Source: Cyclobacteriaceae bacterium
GTDB taxonomy: Bacteria; Bacteroidota; Bacteroidia; Cytophagales; Cyclobacteriaceae
DNA length: 6,364 nucleotides
Assembly: GCA_026994125.1 (NCBI GenBank)
Contig: JALWRJ010000224.1
Coordinates: forward strand, 1 to 6,364
Direction of reading: 5' to 3'
Made by a program: the position numbers and the translations under genes. This document shows, piece by piece, positions 1 to 5,738 of this stretch. Under the pieces are notes generated by a model. The model was not told the origin of the DNA. It did no database searches and saw only the letters and a program-made list of their open reading frames with translations. How positions within the stretch are numbered: the first letter of the stretch is position 1; every line of letters starts with the position of its first letter.

Positions 1-154
1 AAATCAATAATCCAACATCCAAAATCAATAATCCAACATCCAACATCAATAATCCAACATCCATCATCCAAAATCAATAATCCAACATCCAACATTCAAC
101 ATCCATCATCCAAAATCAATAATCCAACATCCAACATCTATCATCCAAAATCTT
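1..154. repeat. Degenerate heptanucleotide tandem array (22 units, truncated by window edge)
   Basis: The whole stretch reads as 22 consecutive 7-bp units without a break in register. The main variants are AAATCAA, TAATCCA, ACATCCA and TCATCCA, with rare ACATCAA, ACATTCA, ACATCTA and a final AAATCTT. The first three recur in that order as a 21-bp higher-order unit. The core ATCCA/ATCAA is best conserved and the first two bases vary. The array runs off the left edge, so its true length is unknown. No ORF is supported in it. It ends about 20 bp before the start of the M16 peptidase gene and would therefore cover that gene's upstream promoter region. Short intergenic heptamer arrays are known in other phyla (the STRR elements of cyanobacteria); any relation here is only one of form. 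Confidence 0.9.
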
Positions 155-157
155 AAT

Positions 158-165
158 TAGTTTTG
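158..165 (+). promoter_or_regulatory. Possible -7 element (TAGTTTTG) of the M16 operon
   Basis: TAGTTTTG matches the Bacteroidota -7 consensus TAnnTTTG exactly. Transcription would begin roughly at 169-173, giving a very short leader before the ATG at 175. No TTG -33 element exists at the usual distance, because that position is occupied by the heptamer array. The call rests on the -7 match alone, in an A/T-rich region. Confidence 0.35.
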
Positions 166-174
166 CAGTCTTAT

Positions 175-1422
175 ATGAAAGAGTTCGAAGAATTTACTTT
201 TGCCAATAACTTACGTGTAGTGTACAAGCGAGTTTCATCCACTAAAATTGTACATTGTGGCATTGCCATTGATGTGGGCAGCAGAGATGAGGCACCCCAC
301 CAATTTGGCCTGGCTCATTTTTGGGAGCACATGGCTTTTAAAGGAACCGATCAGCGTAAATCGCACCATATTTTACATAGCATAGATTCGGTTGGGGGCG
401 AACTAAATGCCTATACCACCAAAGAAAAAATTTACTTTTATATTTCGGTACTCGACCGGTTTGCCGATAAAGCCTTCGATATTTTGACTGATATTACCTT
501 TCGTTCGATTTTTCCTGAAAAACAAATTGAACGTGAACGGCAGGTTATTTTAGAAGAAATGGCCATGTACAACGATAGCCCCGATGATGCCATACAAGAT
601 GAACTCGAAGACCTGATTTTTAAGGAACATCCGTTGGGACATAATATTTTAGGCAACCCAACTACGGTAAAATCGTTTGCTAAGGAGCATTTCGATGCTT
701 TTATTGCCAGCAACCTGGATACTTCGCGCATCGTAGTTTCTGTAGTTGGTAATTTGCCGGTGTCAAAAATTAAAAGGTTAATAACAAAATACCTGGCGGA
801 TGTGCCAGCCATAAGCAATGCATCCCGTTCTGAGGTAAAATTGCAAACCCAAGCGTTGCAAATAGAACAAAAAAAGCCCATCATGCAGGCGCATGTGGGT
901 ATTGGAATGCCTGCTTTTCCACTGTCCGATAAACGCAGGATGCCCTTGGCAATGGTAGCTAACTTACTGGGTGGGCCTGGGCTTAATACCCGGCTAAATA
1001 TGCAGCTACGCGAAAAAATGGCATGCGTTTATGCCATTGATGCCCATTACAGTGCTTTTGCCGATACAGGCTTATTTTCAGTATTTTTTGCAACAGAGCT
1101 AAAGAATTTGGCTAAAAGTAAAAAAGCAGTTTTTAAAGAATTAAATGCGTTAAAAAACAAACCCTTGGGTTCTTTACAATTGCACAGGCTTAAAGAGCAA
1201 ATGTTGGGGCAGTTGGCCATGGCCGAAGAAAACCATGCCAGCTTAATGTTAGCTATGGCTAAAAGCCTGCTCGATACCGGAACCATTCAAAGCATTGATG
1301 AGGTGTTTGCCGAAATAGAGCAGGTATCAGCAAAGCAGTTGCAAGCTGTATCGCAACAAGTATTCGATGCCTCTAAAATAAATATGCTAACCTTTATACC
1401 TACCGAAAATGGAGTTTATTAG
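175..1422 (+). CDS. M16 family zinc metallopeptidase (insulinase / processing-peptidase-like)
   Basis: A 415-aa protein of the M16B type, with two homologous domains that clamp around peptide substrates. The inverted zinc motif HxxEH is intact as HFWEH at residues 48-52 (ligands H48 and H52, catalytic E51). The third ligand is a glutamate in the VILEEM segment at 127-128, about 76 residues downstream as the family requires. The C-terminal domain carries the NTRLNMQLREK..CVY segment (about 272-286), matching the conserved Arg/Tyr region of M16 proteases. No signal peptide or membrane segment is visible, so it is probably cytoplasmic; the substrate is unknown. The start is placed at ATG 175. 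A TTG four codons upstream keeps the frame open, but it lies inside the putative -7 element and adds residues unlike the family. The gene overlaps the next one by 14 bp and heads a three-gene operon. Confidence 0.93.
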   Translation: MKEFEEFTFANNLRVVYKRVSSTKIVHCGIAIDVGSRDEAPHQFGLAHFWEHMAFKGTDQRKSHHILHSIDSVGGELNAYTTKEKIYFYISVLDRFADKAFDILTDITFRSIFPEKQIERERQVILEEMAMYNDSPDDAIQDELEDLIFKEHPLGHNILGNPTTVKSFAKEHFDAFIASNLDTSRIVVSVVGNLPVSKIKRLITKYLADVPAISNASRSEVKLQTQALQIEQKKPIMQAHVGIGMPAFPLSDKRRMPLAMVANLLGGPGLNTRLNMQLREKMACVYAIDAHYSAFADTGLFSVFFATELKNLAKSKKAVFKELNALKNKPLGSLQLHRLKEQMLGQLAMAEENHASLMLAMAKSLLDTGTIQSIDEVFAEIEQVSAKQLQAVSQQVFDASKINMLTFIPTENGVY

Positions 1423-2050
1423 CCAGGATTTAACCAAATATGTGGAGGAACATACCAGTGAAGAAACTGCCTTGCTGGCAAAAATAAACCGTGAAACACA
1501 CCTTGAAGTATTAAGACCCCGTATGCTGTCGGGGCATTTGCAAGGGCGGGTACTAAGTATGCTTTCTAACATGCTGGCACCACGGCATATCCTCGAAATT
1601 GGCACCTATACCGGCTATTCTGCCCTGTGCCTGGCCGAGGGGCTGCAACCTGGTGGCACCTTGGTTACCATCGATAAAAACATGGAACTAGAGCATCGGG
1701 TACGCACCTATTTTGCAGAAAGTAATTACCCACAAGCCATTAATTTTATGGTAGGCGATGCCCTTAAAATTATACCTGCGCTAACGCAAACCTTTGATTT
1801 GGTCTTTATTGATGCCGATAAAACCAATTACCTGAATTATTTTAATTTGGTCATAGATAAACTTTCGCAGGGAGGTATTATTATTGCTGATAATGTACTT
1901 TGGTCGGGCAAGGTGGTTAAACCTGTGCAACCTGGCGATGAAGATACCAAAGCGTTACTTGCTTTTAATAAAGCAGTACAACAAGATACCCGGGTTGAAA
2001 ATGTGCTTTTCCCCATTAGAGATGGTTTAATGATTATTAGAAAAAAATGA
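1409..2050 (+). CDS. SAM-dependent O-methyltransferase, caffeoyl-CoA OMT-like (family 3)
   Basis: A 213-aa cation-dependent O-methyltransferase of the Methyltransf_3 group, about the usual length of bacterial members. The SAM-binding motif I is LEIGTYTGYSALCLAEGL at residues 62-79, followed by an acidic ribose-contacting strand VTID at 86-89. The divalent-metal ligands are recognisable as D135 in FIDADK and D161/N162 in ADN. The 26-residue spacing equals that of the plant caffeoyl-CoA enzyme ligands. The family methylates vicinal hydroxyls of catechol-like acceptors; the bacterial substrate cannot be inferred here. No signal peptide is seen, so it should be cytoplasmic. Its ATG lies inside the 3' end of the peptidase gene (14-bp overlap), and its TGA shares ATGA with the next gene, so translational coupling in one operon is likely. 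Confidence 0.93.
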   Translation: MEFISQDLTKYVEEHTSEETALLAKINRETHLEVLRPRMLSGHLQGRVLSMLSNMLAPRHILEIGTYTGYSALCLAEGLQPGGTLVTIDKNMELEHRVRTYFAESNYPQAINFMVGDALKIIPALTQTFDLVFIDADKTNYLNYFNLVIDKLSQGGIIIADNVLWSGKVVKPVQPGDEDTKALLAFNKAVQQDTRVENVLFPIRDGLMIIRKK

Positions 2051-3321
2051 GGACATTATTACTTTTATGTTGGCTGGGCGCTACAGCAACCTTAGCTCAA
2101 ACTCCGCGTGTACCCTCAAAAATGGAGTTTGCAGGTATCCAGTTAAAGCTCTACGAAAGTGCGCGTAAAGAAATACAACAAAAAGTGAATGCACTTACGC
2201 AAAGCCAAAAGCACTTTATGATAAAAGCTGAACGAGCTGCCTCTTTTTTTCCTATTGTAGAACAAATTTTTGAAGAAGAAGGCTTGCCAGATGATTTTAA
2301 GTACCTGGCCATACAAGAGAGTGGTTATATTGCCGATGCGGTTTCAAGCTCAAATGCGGTGGGATTTTGGCAGTTTAAAAAAGCTACAGCTCAAGAGGTA
2401 GGCTTGCGTGTAGATACCAAAGTAGATGAGCGAATGAATATTGTAGCGGCTACCCGTGGGGCAGCTAATTACTTGCAACAAAATAATTTGTACTTTAATA
2501 ATTGGGTACATGCTTTGCAAGCTTACCAAATGGGAGCAGGAGGAACCCAACGTTCGCTTAAAACCATACAAGCAGGGGCTAAGGTAATGCACATTACTAA
2601 AAGCACCTATTGGTATGTGCTTACTTTTTTAGCCCATAAAATTGCGTTCGAACAAGCCGTGGAAATTGCCCGTGCCGGGGCACCCAAAATGTATTTATAC
2701 ACTCAAGCCAAGGGTAAAACACTAAAACAAATTGCCAAGGCAACTGGTACTTCGTTAGACTCGTTAACCATGTATAATAAATGGTTAAAAACCCGGACCA
2801 TACCTACCGATAAAAATTATGTGGTGGTAGTACCTCATTATAGTAAGCAACCCTTAGAGCCTGTAGCCGGTAATAATAATACAACACCTGTTGCGGTGTC
2901 TAATCCGGAAACTACAGTAAAAAATGTAGAAATACCCCATGCCATGCCGGCTATAAAGCAGTTTACAATTAATGGCTTGCCTGCTGTGATGTCTAATACC
3001 GAACTAAGTATAGATGAATTGACCGAAAAATTTGATTTAAGTACCACTCAATTTGCATCGTATAACGATATACTTCCTCATTACCGGGTGTTAGCCAATC
3101 AGGTATATTACATTAAACGGAAAAAATCTAAAGCTAACATATACTACCATACAGTTAAGCCTAACGAAACCCTTTGGTCGATTAGCCAGGCCTATGGCGT
3201 ACGTATGGCCAGTATTGTTAAAATGAACCGCATGCAAAGTGCAAAAGAAGATTTGGAGCCAGGGCGGGTGCTTTGGTTAAAAAAAACAAGACCTAAAAAC
3301 CACCCGGTGGAGTATAAATAA
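2047..3321 (+). CDS. Secreted lytic transglycosylase with LysM repeats (MltD-like)
   Basis: A 424-aa exported murein hydrolase. Residues 1-18 form a Sec signal peptide (MRT, a leucine-rich core, ATLAQ). No lipobox cysteine follows, so it is probably periplasmic and not a lipoprotein. The SLT domain spans about 65-205. Catalytic E91 sits in AIQESG, followed by the family-1 signature AVGFWQF (104-110) and ALQAYQMGAGG (156-166), the counterpart of the usual ALLAYNAG. Lytic transglycosylases cleave the MurNAc-GlcNAc bond and form 1,6-anhydro ends. The C-terminal part has a clear LysM peptidoglycan-binding module at about 367-412 (YHTVKPNETLWSIS...). More diverged LysM-like segments lie at about 216-263 and 305-356, separated by a Thr/Pro/Asn-rich linker at 270-300. 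The start codon overlaps the methyltransferase stop (ATGA), so it belongs to the same operon and ends it. Confidence 0.92.
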   Translation: MRTLLLLCWLGATATLAQTPRVPSKMEFAGIQLKLYESARKEIQQKVNALTQSQKHFMIKAERAASFFPIVEQIFEEEGLPDDFKYLAIQESGYIADAVSSSNAVGFWQFKKATAQEVGLRVDTKVDERMNIVAATRGAANYLQQNNLYFNNWVHALQAYQMGAGGTQRSLKTIQAGAKVMHITKSTYWYVLTFLAHKIAFEQAVEIARAGAPKMYLYTQAKGKTLKQIAKATGTSLDSLTMYNKWLKTRTIPTDKNYVVVVPHYSKQPLEPVAGNNNTTPVAVSNPETTVKNVEIPHAMPAIKQFTINGLPAVMSNTELSIDELTEKFDLSTTQFASYNDILPHYRVLANQVYYIKRKKSKANIYYHTVKPNETLWSISQAYGVRMASIVKMNRMQSAKEDLEPGRVLWLKKTRPKNHPVEYK

Positions 3322-3351
3322 GACTTTAGTAGAATAATTGTATGTTTCATA

Positions 3352-3381
3352 TTGTAATATTAAAGCAATATTATATCTTTG
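3352..3381 (+). promoter_or_regulatory. Bacteroidota-type promoter of the response regulator gene
   Basis: TTG at 3352-3354 and TATCTTTG at 3374-3381 match the Bacteroidota -33 (TTG) and -7 (TAnnTTTG) elements with a 19-bp spacer. Transcription should begin about 3385-3390, leaving a leader of roughly 12-17 nt before ATG 3402. The leader is A/T-rich with no Shine-Dalgarno motif. The promoter lies wholly within the 80-bp gap after the transglycosylase gene, which indicates that the regulator can be expressed independently of the upstream operon. Confidence 0.65.
3355..3373. promoter_or_regulatory. Inverted repeat between -33 and -7 elements, possible operator
   Basis: TAATATT (3355-3361) and AATATTA (3367-3373) form a perfect 7-bp inverted repeat around AAAGC. 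It fills the promoter spacer exactly, a position where a bound repressor or activator would control initiation. The A/T-only arms make a chance match plausible and no regulator is identified. Confidence 0.3.
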
Positions 3382-3401
3382 ATTAAATAGCATCTAAATT
3401 T

Positions 3402-3815
3402 ATGAGCGAAGCAGGAAATGTTATAGAAAAAGTGATGTTAGTGGATGATAACGACACAGATAACTTTATCAGTCGTAGAATTATCGAGATTACTAAATTC
3501 GCAAGCGATGTAATTGTAAAAAATTCCGGAAAGGGAGCATTAGATTACCTCGAAGAAAATAAAGATAATGCTGAGAACCTTCCGGATATTATTTTTTTGG
3601 ACATCAATATGCCCATTGTAGATGGGTTTGTGTTTTTATACGAATACGAAAAATTTGGCAACATAGTAAAGGATAAATGCCGTGTAATTATTTTATCATC
3701 ATCCGATAACAAGCGCGATATTGATAAAATTGTAAACAACGATTACGTTATAAAATTCGTAACTAAACCCTTAACCGAAAAAACCTTAGAAGAAATTCAA
3801 CATCTTGAATTTTAA
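3402..3815 (+). CDS. Single-domain response regulator (CheY-like receiver)
   Basis: A 137-aa protein consisting of a receiver domain only. The acidic pocket is D15/D16 (LVDDND). The phosphoacceptor is D67 in FLDINMPIVDG, the conserved Ser/Thr position is in ILSSS (99-101), the switch aromatic is probably F119, and the invariant lysine is K122 in TKPL. S100 and K122 are 22 residues apart, as T87 and K109 are in CheY. There is no DNA-binding or enzymatic output domain, so it should act by protein-protein contact or as a phosphorelay intermediate. A short insertion (about residues 52-61) precedes the phosphoacceptor strand, and the loop after D67 is slightly longer than in CheY; both are common in small Bacteroidota receivers. 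No histidine kinase lies in the window, so the partner is unknown. It has its own promoter and ends 4 bp from the convergent dnaX. Confidence 0.92.
   Translation: MSEAGNVIEKVMLVDDNDTDNFISRRIIEITKFASDVIVKNSGKGALDYLEENKDNAENLPDIIFLDINMPIVDGFVFLYEYEKFGNIVKDKCRVIILSSSDNKRDIDKIVNNDYVIKFVTKPLTEKTLEEIQHLEF
3793..3812. terminator. Possible bidirectional hairpin at the convergent gene ends
   Basis: AAATTCAA (3793-3800), loop CATC, TTGAATTT (3805-3812) form a perfect 8-bp stem overlapping the last codons of the response regulator and sitting just before its TAA. Read from the other strand it lies 8-27 nt after the dnaX stop and is followed within about 15 nt by a T6 run. It could end transcription from dnaX and perhaps weakly from the regulator. 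The stem is A/T-rich and part of it is coding, so this is a modest call. Confidence 0.35.
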
Positions 3816-3819
3816 CGAG

Positions 3820-5498
3820 TTAGTAGTCGGGGTCTAAGCTTAATTTTTGTTGGAGTAATTTTACAACCGGATATTTTTCTGCCAGGTAGTCAAACTTTTC
3901 TTTGTTGGTATAAATCATTTTTTCGTTGGAGGCCTCCAACTGTTCTGTGGCAAGTTTAATGTAATCGTTTTGTAGTTCTTGCCGCAAAAATGCTTGCAAC
4001 TCTACCTTAATTTTATCAAACGTATCGGTAAGTACGGCATTATGATACTGTATGGTAATGGTTGTGTTTTCCAGCGTAAACTTTTGCTGCATAAATACCA
4101 CTTCGCGTTCTTTTTTTAAATGCTTACGTTGTTCGGTAAATTTGTTCCAGGCTTCTTGTACTTTTTCAATAGTTACAGGTTCGTTAAGTGCTTTTGTTTG
4201 AGCCTGCGCTTGCTGTGTTTTTTTTGCAACTTCTTCTTTTGCTTCAACCTTCTTTTTTACCTCATTTAAGTTACCGGGTAGTACAATGGTGGCCTTTTTT
4301 TTGTTAGGCTCCAGCGAGCCGGTTCCGGTTTTTACTGTGGGTAAAACCGGGGTTGCTGTAGCAGGTGGGGTAGGGGGGGCTGCCTTTGTGGTAGGCTTAG
4401 TTACTTTTTTTCGTTGCCAGCCTCCAGCTGAGCAAGGTTTAATGCGGTGTTTAAATGGGTTAGCTTCATCAAGGTAAGTTCAACATGCAGGCGTTGGTCT
4501 TTCCTGCTTTTATACTCAAAATCGCATTTCGACAAAAGGTTTAGCCCATTAAGTAAAAAAGATACACTTGCTTTTTCTGCCTGGTCGGCATATTTATCTT
4601 GCACACTTTTAGCTACATCTAACAGCCGGGTAGTGGCTTTGTCCTTGCACATCATTAAATTACGAAAATGATTGGCTAACCCTATAACAAACTCGTGTCC
4701 ATCAAATCCAGCTTGTAAAATCTCATTAAAAAGCAACAGTGCCTCAGCTTGGTTTTTTTCGATAAAATACCGGGTGGCTTTAAAATAAGTGTCGTAGTCC
4801 AGTATATGTAAATTTTTTACCGTATCGGCATAGGTAATGGCTCCATTGGCCGAAAAAGTTACAATTAAATCGAACAGCGAAAGGGCATCGCGTAAGGCAC
4901 CATCCGATTTTTGCGCAATCAGGTGTAAGGCTTCCTCCTCAGTTTTTATTTCTTCGGCCTCAGCAATTTTTTTGAGGTGATTGGCAATATCAGCAACCTG
5001 TATCCGGTTAAAATCATAAATTTGGCAACGCGATAAAATAGTGGGTAGCACTTTGTGTTTTTCGGTAGTAGCCAAAATAAAAATGGCATAAGCGGGGGGC
5101 TCTTCCAATGTCTTTAAAAACGCATTAAAAGCCGCTTGTGAAAGCATGTGAACCTCATCTATAATGTAAATTTTATATTGTCCGCTCTGAGGAGGGTATC
5201 TTACCTGGTCAATTAAATTTCGGATATCATCTACCGAGTTATTTGAGGCCGCATCTAACTCAAAAATATTTAACGATAAATCTACCGATTCTTCCGTGCC
5301 GGCTCCATTCAGCATTTTGGCCACAATACGGGCACAGGTGGTTTTGCCTACCCCACGTGGCCCGCAAAAGAGCAAGGCCTGTGCTAAGTGGTTGTTGTCT
5401 ATTGCGTTTTGAAGCGTGGTAGTAATATGTGCTTGCCCCACTACTTCTTCAAACCCCTGTGGGCGATATTTACGTGCCGAAACTACAAAATTTTCCAT
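3820..5498 (-). CDS. dnaX: DNA polymerase III subunit tau (DnaX), full-length product via -1 frameshift at about 4404
   Basis: The clamp-loader ATPase reads 5498 to 4404 in one frame (365 codons) and 4404 to 3820 in the -1 frame (194 codons plus TAA), a 559-aa tau-like protein. Domain I has Walker A GPRGVGKTT (46-54), DAASNN (82-87), Walker B IIDEVHML (112-119), sensor 1 ILATTE (141-146), the arginine-finger motif LSRC (155-158) and sensor 2 GALRDALSL (200-208). Domain III reaches about residue 350. The -1 part starts VTKPTTKAAPPTPP, then has a Lys/Glu-rich linker, an IEKVQEAWNKF segment, and a terminal region (IYTNKEKFDYLAEKYP...LDPDY) resembling the Bacteroidota DnaX C-terminus, which in tau proteins contacts helicase and polymerase. 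The start is ATG 5498 (MENFVVSARKYRP, the family N-terminus); an in-frame ATG at 5537 would add an unlikely hydrophobic MFIILGLLIIF. The four-cysteine zinc module is absent. An indel error at the A7 run is the alternative explanation for the split. Confidence 0.85.
4307..4350 (-). other. Two RNA hairpins downstream of the dnaX slippery site
   Basis: In the dnaX mRNA, CCGGUUUUAC (4350-4341), loop CCACA, GUAAAAACCGG (4335-4325) form a 10-bp stem with one bulged A. It is followed by GGCUC, loop GCUG, GAGCC (4320-4307). The first starts 53 nt after the heptamer, farther than the usual 5-9 nt for frameshift stimulators. Nearer, GCCU/AGGC (about 4396-4382) gives only a 4-bp stem. A stimulatory role is therefore uncertain. 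Confidence 0.4.
4401..5498 (-). CDS. dnaX: DnaX short form (gamma-like), zero-frame product
   Basis: Without frameshifting, translation from ATG 5498 stops at TAA 4401-4403, giving 365 aa ending LEAGNEKK. This contains the complete AAA+ ATPase (domains I-II) and the oligomerisation domain III (about 210-350), but none of the linker or C-terminal domain. It is thus the structural equivalent of E. coli gamma: able to assemble a clamp loader but lacking the part that tethers polymerase and helicase. In E. coli, gamma is the frameshift product; here it would be the default product. Whether it is made as a stable protein is inference. Confidence 0.6.
   Translation of the reverse strand: MENFVVSARKYRPQGFEEVVGQAHITTTLQNAIDNNHLAQALLFCGPRGVGKTTCARIVAKMLNGAGTEESVDLSLNIFELDAASNNSVDDIRNLIDQVRYPPQSGQYKIYIIDEVHMLSQAAFNAFLKTLEEPPAYAIFILATTEKHKVLPTILSRCQIYDFNRIQVADIANHLKKIAEAEEIKTEEEALHLIAQKSDGALRDALSLFDLIVTFSANGAITYADTVKNLHILDYDTYFKATRYFIEKNQAEALLLFNEILQAGFDGHEFVIGLANHFRNLMMCKDKATTRLLDVAKSVQDKYADQAEKASVSFLLNGLNLLSKCDFEYKSRKDQRLHVELTLMKLTHLNTALNLAQLEAGNEKK
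4404..4425 (-). promoter_or_regulatory. Putative programmed -1 frameshift site of dnaX: GGAGG, 10 nt, A-AAA-AAG, TAA
   Basis: On the coding strand, GGAGG (4425-4421) is followed after 10 nt by the slippery heptamer A AAA AAG (4410-4404), in phase with the zero frame as GAA AAA AAG, and then immediately by TAA (4403-4401). The heptamer, phasing and 10-nt spacing from a Shine-Dalgarno-like stimulator match the E. coli dnaX signal. A -1 slip reads GTA next. The shift must occur between the -1-frame stop at 4482-4480 and the zero-frame stop at 4403-4401. The A7 run is the only slippery sequence in that window of about 80 nt. Confidence 0.6.
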
Positions 5499-5560
5499 CG
5501 CCTCGAAGATAATAAGAAGACCTAAGATTATAAACATGAAGGGGTGGATTTTTAAAGGTG

Positions 5561-5663
5561 TAAGACCTAAGATTGAGGATAAGGCGTAAGGTATAAGATT
5601 TTAAGACTAGATGCTTGATTGGAGGGCGATTTACTATTATTCAAAGACAGATGTTGGGTTGGA
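5561..5663. repeat. Degenerate short-unit repeats upstream of dnaX, related in style to the left array
   Basis: From 5561 the sequence reads as roughly 7-bp units: TAAGACC, TAAGATT, GAGGATA, AGGCGTA, AGGTATA, AGATTTT, AAGACTA. These are followed by GATGCTTGATTGGA (5610-5623) and, 40 bp on, GATGTTGGGTTGGA (5650-5663), which agree at 11 of 14 positions. The last two resemble the reverse complement of the array at 1-154 (TCCAACATC read as GATGTTGGA). Divergence is high, so common descent with that array is an inference. Confidence 0.5.
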
Positions 5664-5686
5664 AGCCTAAGAATATGCAGCATACA

Positions 5687-5719
5687 TTGTATATCTAATA
5701 CCAGACCTGCCTATATTTG
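5687..5719 (+). promoter_or_regulatory. Promoter of ssrA
   Basis: TATATTTG (5712-5719) is an exact TAnnTTTG -7 element, and TTG at 5687-5689 gives a 22-bp spacer, at the long end of the accepted range. The predicted start near 5723 leaves a 5' leader of about 16 nt before the mature tmRNA 5' end, which RNase P would remove. Confidence 0.6.
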
Positions 5720-5738
5720 TAGTCTCGTAAAACGATAT

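Larger units (their letters stand above)
5499..5738. other. Divergent intergenic region between dnaX and ssrA
   Basis: This 240-bp gap contains no supported ORF. It holds a duplicated GACCTAAGATT (5519-5529 and 5566-5576), a run of short near-heptameric units (5561-5630), and the ssrA promoter at its right end. A clear promoter for dnaX was not found. The nearest candidate, TGTCTTTG on the minus strand (5649-5642), has one mismatch to TAnnTTTG and no -33 partner. Confidence 0.6.

Noticed and set aside
1..154. CRISPR array
   Set aside because: Units are 7 bp and contiguous; there are no 25-40 bp repeats separated by unique spacers, and no cas gene.
163..174. TTG start for the M16 peptidase four codons upstream of ATG 175
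   Set aside because: The TTG lies inside a TAnnTTTG promoter element, and the extra residues MQSY are not family-like.
438..884. Minus-strand 148-aa ORF inside the M16 peptidase gene
   Set aside because: It is antisense to a strongly supported family member and its translation is Ser/Cys-rich without recognisable motifs.
3820..4101. Independent small gene encoding a 93-aa protein starting at GTG
   Set aside because: The same frame is open upstream to the dnaX slippery site, and the protein resembles the DnaX C-terminal domain. It is the 3' part of dnaX.
4286..4477. Plus-strand 63-aa ORF opposite the dnaX linker
   Set aside because: It is a shadow of the proline/lysine-rich linker; the Gly/Val-rich translation has no independent support.
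3820..5498. dnaX as a decayed pseudogene
   Set aside because: It is an essential gene, all ATPase motifs are intact, there is a single shift at a canonical slippery site, and both halves are well preserved. A sequencing indel remains possible and is stated in the findings.
5499..5537. dnaX start at the upstream in-frame ATG (5537)
   Set aside because: The added MFIILGLLIIFEA is atypical of DnaX, and the family N-terminus MENFVVSARKYRP begins at 5498.
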